A DNA stretch of 8,505 nt from the NCBI GenBank assembly GCA_009773075.1, contig WOUX01000078.1:10604-19108 (forward strand), written 5' to 3'. Numbering within the stretch: the stretch's first letter is position 1; every line of letters begins with the position of its first letter. A program made the translations under genes and the position numbers. The notes beneath the pieces are model-generated. The model saw nothing but the letters and a program-made list of their open reading frames with translations. It made no database searches and was not told the origin of the DNA. Below are positions 6,804 through 8,505 of the stretch, in pieces. Source of the stretch: a bacterium. GTDB taxonomy: Bacteria > Desulfobacterota > UBA8473.

Positions 6804-6828
6804 CAGGTTAGGAAAAATACTTTATTTT
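6800..6828 (+). promoter_or_regulatory. Candidate promoter for rplU-rpmA-obg
   Basis: TTGACA at 6800-6805, overlapping the rng stop codon, is followed after 17 bp by TATTTT (6823-6828), four of six matches to the -10 consensus, in an AT-rich stretch. It would start a transcript near 6835 with a leader of about 185 nt before rplU. Confidence 0.4.
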
Positions 6829-6848
6829 AATCATTTATCTTATCTTGA

Positions 6849-6965
6849 GCTTTGAAAAAGTATCCCTTTTCGATTAAACACTCATCTTTTAATCCAAAAA
6901 TTATGAATCCGCATTCAGGGGTACTCCTAAATGGTACTATCAGGGGAAACATAGTTTTTCAAAGC
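6849..6965 (+). promoter_or_regulatory. Structured leader upstream of rplU
   Basis: GCTTTGAAAAA (6849-6859) and TTTTTCAAAGC (6955-6965) are perfect reverse complements and would close an 11-bp stem around 95 nt; three more pairs (TAT/ATA) follow after one mismatch. The loop contains two TCAGGGG copies (6915-6921 and 6940-6946) and a small GTAC...GTAC hairpin (6922-6939 region) between them. There is no poly-U terminator. Ribosomal protein leaders that bind their own product are common, and an L21 leader is known in Bacillota. I see no evident match to that leader, so this would be a separate element if real. Confidence 0.4.
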
Positions 6966-7004
6966 CTTTCGAGACAGGAATCTGAAATATTTAAAGGGGC
7001 AATG

Positions 7005-7009
7005 GGAGG
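7005..7009 (+). promoter_or_regulatory. Ribosome binding site of rplU
   Basis: GGAGG lies 9 nt upstream of the rplU ATG at 7019. It stands 40 nt outside the closing stem of the leader, so it is not directly sequestered by that stem. Confidence 0.75.
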
Positions 7010-7018
7010 TACGACAGG

Positions 7019-7330
7019 ATGTATGCAGTTGTAAAAACGGGCGGGAAACAGTACAAGGTTTCTGAAGGAGACCTTTTAAGGGTTGAGAAGCTAGGTGGAG
7101 AAACAGGGGATGCAGTAGAGTTGAAAGAAGTCCTAATGGTAGCCAATGGAGATCAAATAGAGGTAGGAACCCCTGTTCTGACCAATGCCTGTGTTGTAGG
7201 AGAGATAGTCAAACATGGGAAGGCAAAAAAGATAATCGTCTTTAAATCCAAAAAGAGGAAGGGATACCGCAAAAAGCAAGGGCATCGTCAACTCTATACT
7301 AACTTAAGGATAAAAGAAATAAAAATGTAA
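7019..7330 (+). CDS. rplU: 50S ribosomal protein L21
   Basis: The 103-residue product has the normal length of bacterial L21. It opens with the family signature YAVVKTGGKQYKV and has the basic C-terminal region KSKKRKGYRKKQGHRQLYT that contacts 23S rRNA. L21 binds 23S rRNA within the large subunit. The gene has a strong Shine-Dalgarno sequence (GGGAGGT) and is followed after 58 bp by rpmA, the usual pairing. No Prp-type protease gene lies between the two, unlike in Bacillota. Its expression may be set by its own promoter and the structured leader upstream. Confidence 0.98.
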   Translation: MYAVVKTGGKQYKVSEGDLLRVEKLGGETGDAVELKEVLMVANGDQIEVGTPVLTNACVVGEIVKHGKAKKIIVFKSKKRKGYRKKQGHRQLYTNLRIKEIKM

Positions 7331-7388
7331 ATGTCGGACAACAGTGAGCGGATAATGGAATACGGGAAACGGTTATGGAGGATATATC

Positions 7389-7643
7389 ATGGCACATAAA
7401 AAAGCAGGGGGAAGCTCCGGCAACGGAAGGGATAGTGTTGGACAAAGGCTAGGAGTCAAAATATTCGGTGGCCAAAAGGTAAGTTCCGGCAGTATCTTAG
7501 TCCGTCAGAGAGGCACCAAGATTCACCCTGGCATGAACGTTGGATTGGGAAAGGATCACACCTTATTTGCCAAAATAGATGGCGTGGTGAGATACGAGAG
7601 AATGGGAAAAGACAGAAAGAGAGTTAGCATCTATGCAAACTGA
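7389..7643 (+). CDS. rpmA: 50S ribosomal protein L27
   Basis: The 84-residue product begins MAHKKAGGSSGNGRDS, the conserved N-terminal tail of L27 that reaches toward the peptidyl transferase centre. GGQKVSSGSILVRQRGTK is the family core. The N-terminus starts directly at MAHKK, so it lacks the cleaved leader found in Bacillota, in keeping with the absence of a Prp protease gene. GGAGG at 7377-7381 gives a 7-nt spacing to the ATG. A 22-codon frame in the rplU-rpmA gap (7331-7399), starting right at the rplU stop, overlaps the rpmA start and might couple translation, but it is probably incidental. Confidence 0.98.
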   Translation: MAHKKAGGSSGNGRDSVGQRLGVKIFGGQKVSSGSILVRQRGTKIHPGMNVGLGKDHTLFAKIDGVVRYERMGKDRKRVSIYAN

Positions 7644-7661
7644 TTGGGTATCTCGAAAGTT

Positions 7662-8505
7662 GTGAAATTTATAGATGAAGTAAAGATATTTGTTAAATCC
7701 GGTGACGGGGGGAAGGGTTGTGTAAGTTTCAGGCGTGAAAAGTTTGTTCCAAAGGGAGGACCAGACGGAGGGGATGGTGGAAAAGGTGGAGATATAATAC
7801 TGGAAGCTTCCACCCGACTTTCAACCCTCTTAGACCTTCAGTACCAACAACACTATCTGGCAAAGCGAGGCGGGCACGGAAAGGGAAAGAATCAGCAGGG
7901 CAAAGATGCACCTGATTTAATAATTACTGTTCCTGTAGGCACTCTGATTAAAGATGAATATAATACAGTCATAAAGGATCTTGCCTCAGAAGGAGAAAGG
8001 GTAACAGTAGCAAAAGGTGGAAAAGGTGGAAAAGGGAATGCAAGATTTGCTACATCGACCAACCGGGCTCCACGTTATGCCGAAGATGAAGAAGCAGGGA
8101 AAGGAAAGTGGCTAAAACTCGAGCTTAAGCTGCTTGCGGATGTTGGTATAATTGGCCTTCCTAACACTGGTAAATCCACCTTAATATCAAAGATTTCAGC
8201 AGCAAAACCCAAAATTGCTGAATATCCATTTACCACCTTAATCCCAACCCTTGGTGTAGTGAGCTATGGGGATTATAAGAGTTTCGTTATAGCAGATATC
8301 CCTGGACTGATAAAGGGTGCTCACCTGGGGGCCGGACTGGGCACAAGGTTTCTCAGACATATTGAGAAAACCAGTCTTCTCCTTCATTTAATCGACATTT
8401 CAGAAGCCAACCATAGGGATTCAATAGACGATTTCAACACCATCAATAATGAGTTAGCCCTATACAGTCCATTTCTGGCCAAAAAACCCCAAATAATAGC
8501 AATAA
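7662..8505 (+). CDS. obgE: GTPase Obg (partial, 3' end outside the window)
   Basis: The first 281 residues of the essential Obg GTPase, which acts in late 50S assembly and stress control, are present; the gene runs off the window. The glycine-rich Obg domain (residues 1 to about 158) has FVKSGDGGKGCVSFRREKFV and GGPDGGDGGKGGD. The G domain follows with the G1 P-loop GLPNTGKST (165-173), G2 region YPFTTLIPTLG (from 188) and G3 DIPGLIKGAHLGAGLG (from 212). G3 has lysine where GLIEGA is usual. The start is taken as GTG 18 bp after rpmA because MKFIDEVKIFV fits the family N-terminus; a TTG at 7644 in the same frame is the alternative. The Shine-Dalgarno sequence is weak, suggesting coupling to rpmA, whose stop lies in the same frame. 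Confidence 0.96.
   Translation, partial: MKFIDEVKIFVKSGDGGKGCVSFRREKFVPKGGPDGGDGGKGGDIILEASTRLSTLLDLQYQQHYLAKRGGHGKGKNQQGKDAPDLIITVPVGTLIKDEYNTVIKDLASEGERVTVAKGGKGGKGNARFATSTNRAPRYAEDEEAGKGKWLKLELKLLADVGIIGLPNTGKSTLISKISAAKPKIAEYPFTTLIPTLGVVSYGDYKSFVIADIPGLIKGAHLGAGLGTRFLRHIEKTSLLLHLIDISEANHRDSIDDFNTINNELALYSPFLAKKPQIIAI

Noticed and set aside
6852..7034. A 60-codon frame with a TTG start in the rng-rplU gap
   Set aside because: Its start lies within the left arm of the inverted repeat, it has no ribosome binding site or recognisable protein character, and it overlaps the rplU start. The region is better explained as a leader.
1..8505. CRISPR arrays, tRNA or rRNA genes
   Set aside because: No regularly spaced repeats, no tRNA-like arms and no rRNA sequence were seen.

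Overview
The right two thirds of the window (about 2,755-8,505) is a conserved core operon on the + strand: a TIGR03960-type radical SAM protein, ribonuclease G (rng), ribosomal proteins L21 (rplU) and L27 (rpmA), and the start of the GTPase Obg. This order is familiar from Deltaproteobacteria/Desulfobacterota and related Gram-negative lineages, so the host is probably a moderately AT-rich member of that broad group. This rests on gene order and protein character only; no marker fixes the species.

The left third (1-2,750) is an accessory patch, mostly read from the - strand. From the operon outward it holds: (a) a small one-pass membrane protein gene (2,391-2,577) that appears frameshifted; (b) an attC-like recombination site (2,264-2,323); (c) two overlapping genes, a DGQHR-domain protein (DndB-like, ParB/sulfiredoxin-type fold family) followed by a protein with HEPN-like features; (d) a second attC-like site (306-367); (e) a repeat with a hairpin of the kind scattered by REP-associated transposases (about 165-241); and (f) a 51-codon remnant that looks like the C-terminal coiled coil of a type I restriction specificity subunit (HsdS), followed by the first codons of another gene at the window edge.

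The main reading of the patch is that (b)-(d) form an integron-style gene cassette without a nearby integrase, carrying a two-gene module that could be a defence or toxin-like system. The strongest support is that the R'' box of the distal attC-like site (GGTTAAC) is the exact complement of the R' box of the proximal one (GTTAACC), as expected if the cassette was once a free circle. The function of the gene pair is inferred, not shown.

The core operon has two oddities. The conserved N-terminus of the radical SAM protein is encoded in frame upstream of the first usable ATG, but an in-frame TAA sits at codon 3 of what looks like the original start. The 215-nt rng-rplU gap contains a promoter-like sequence and an 11-bp perfect inverted repeat enclosing 95 nt, a candidate cis-regulatory leader for the L21-L27 genes.
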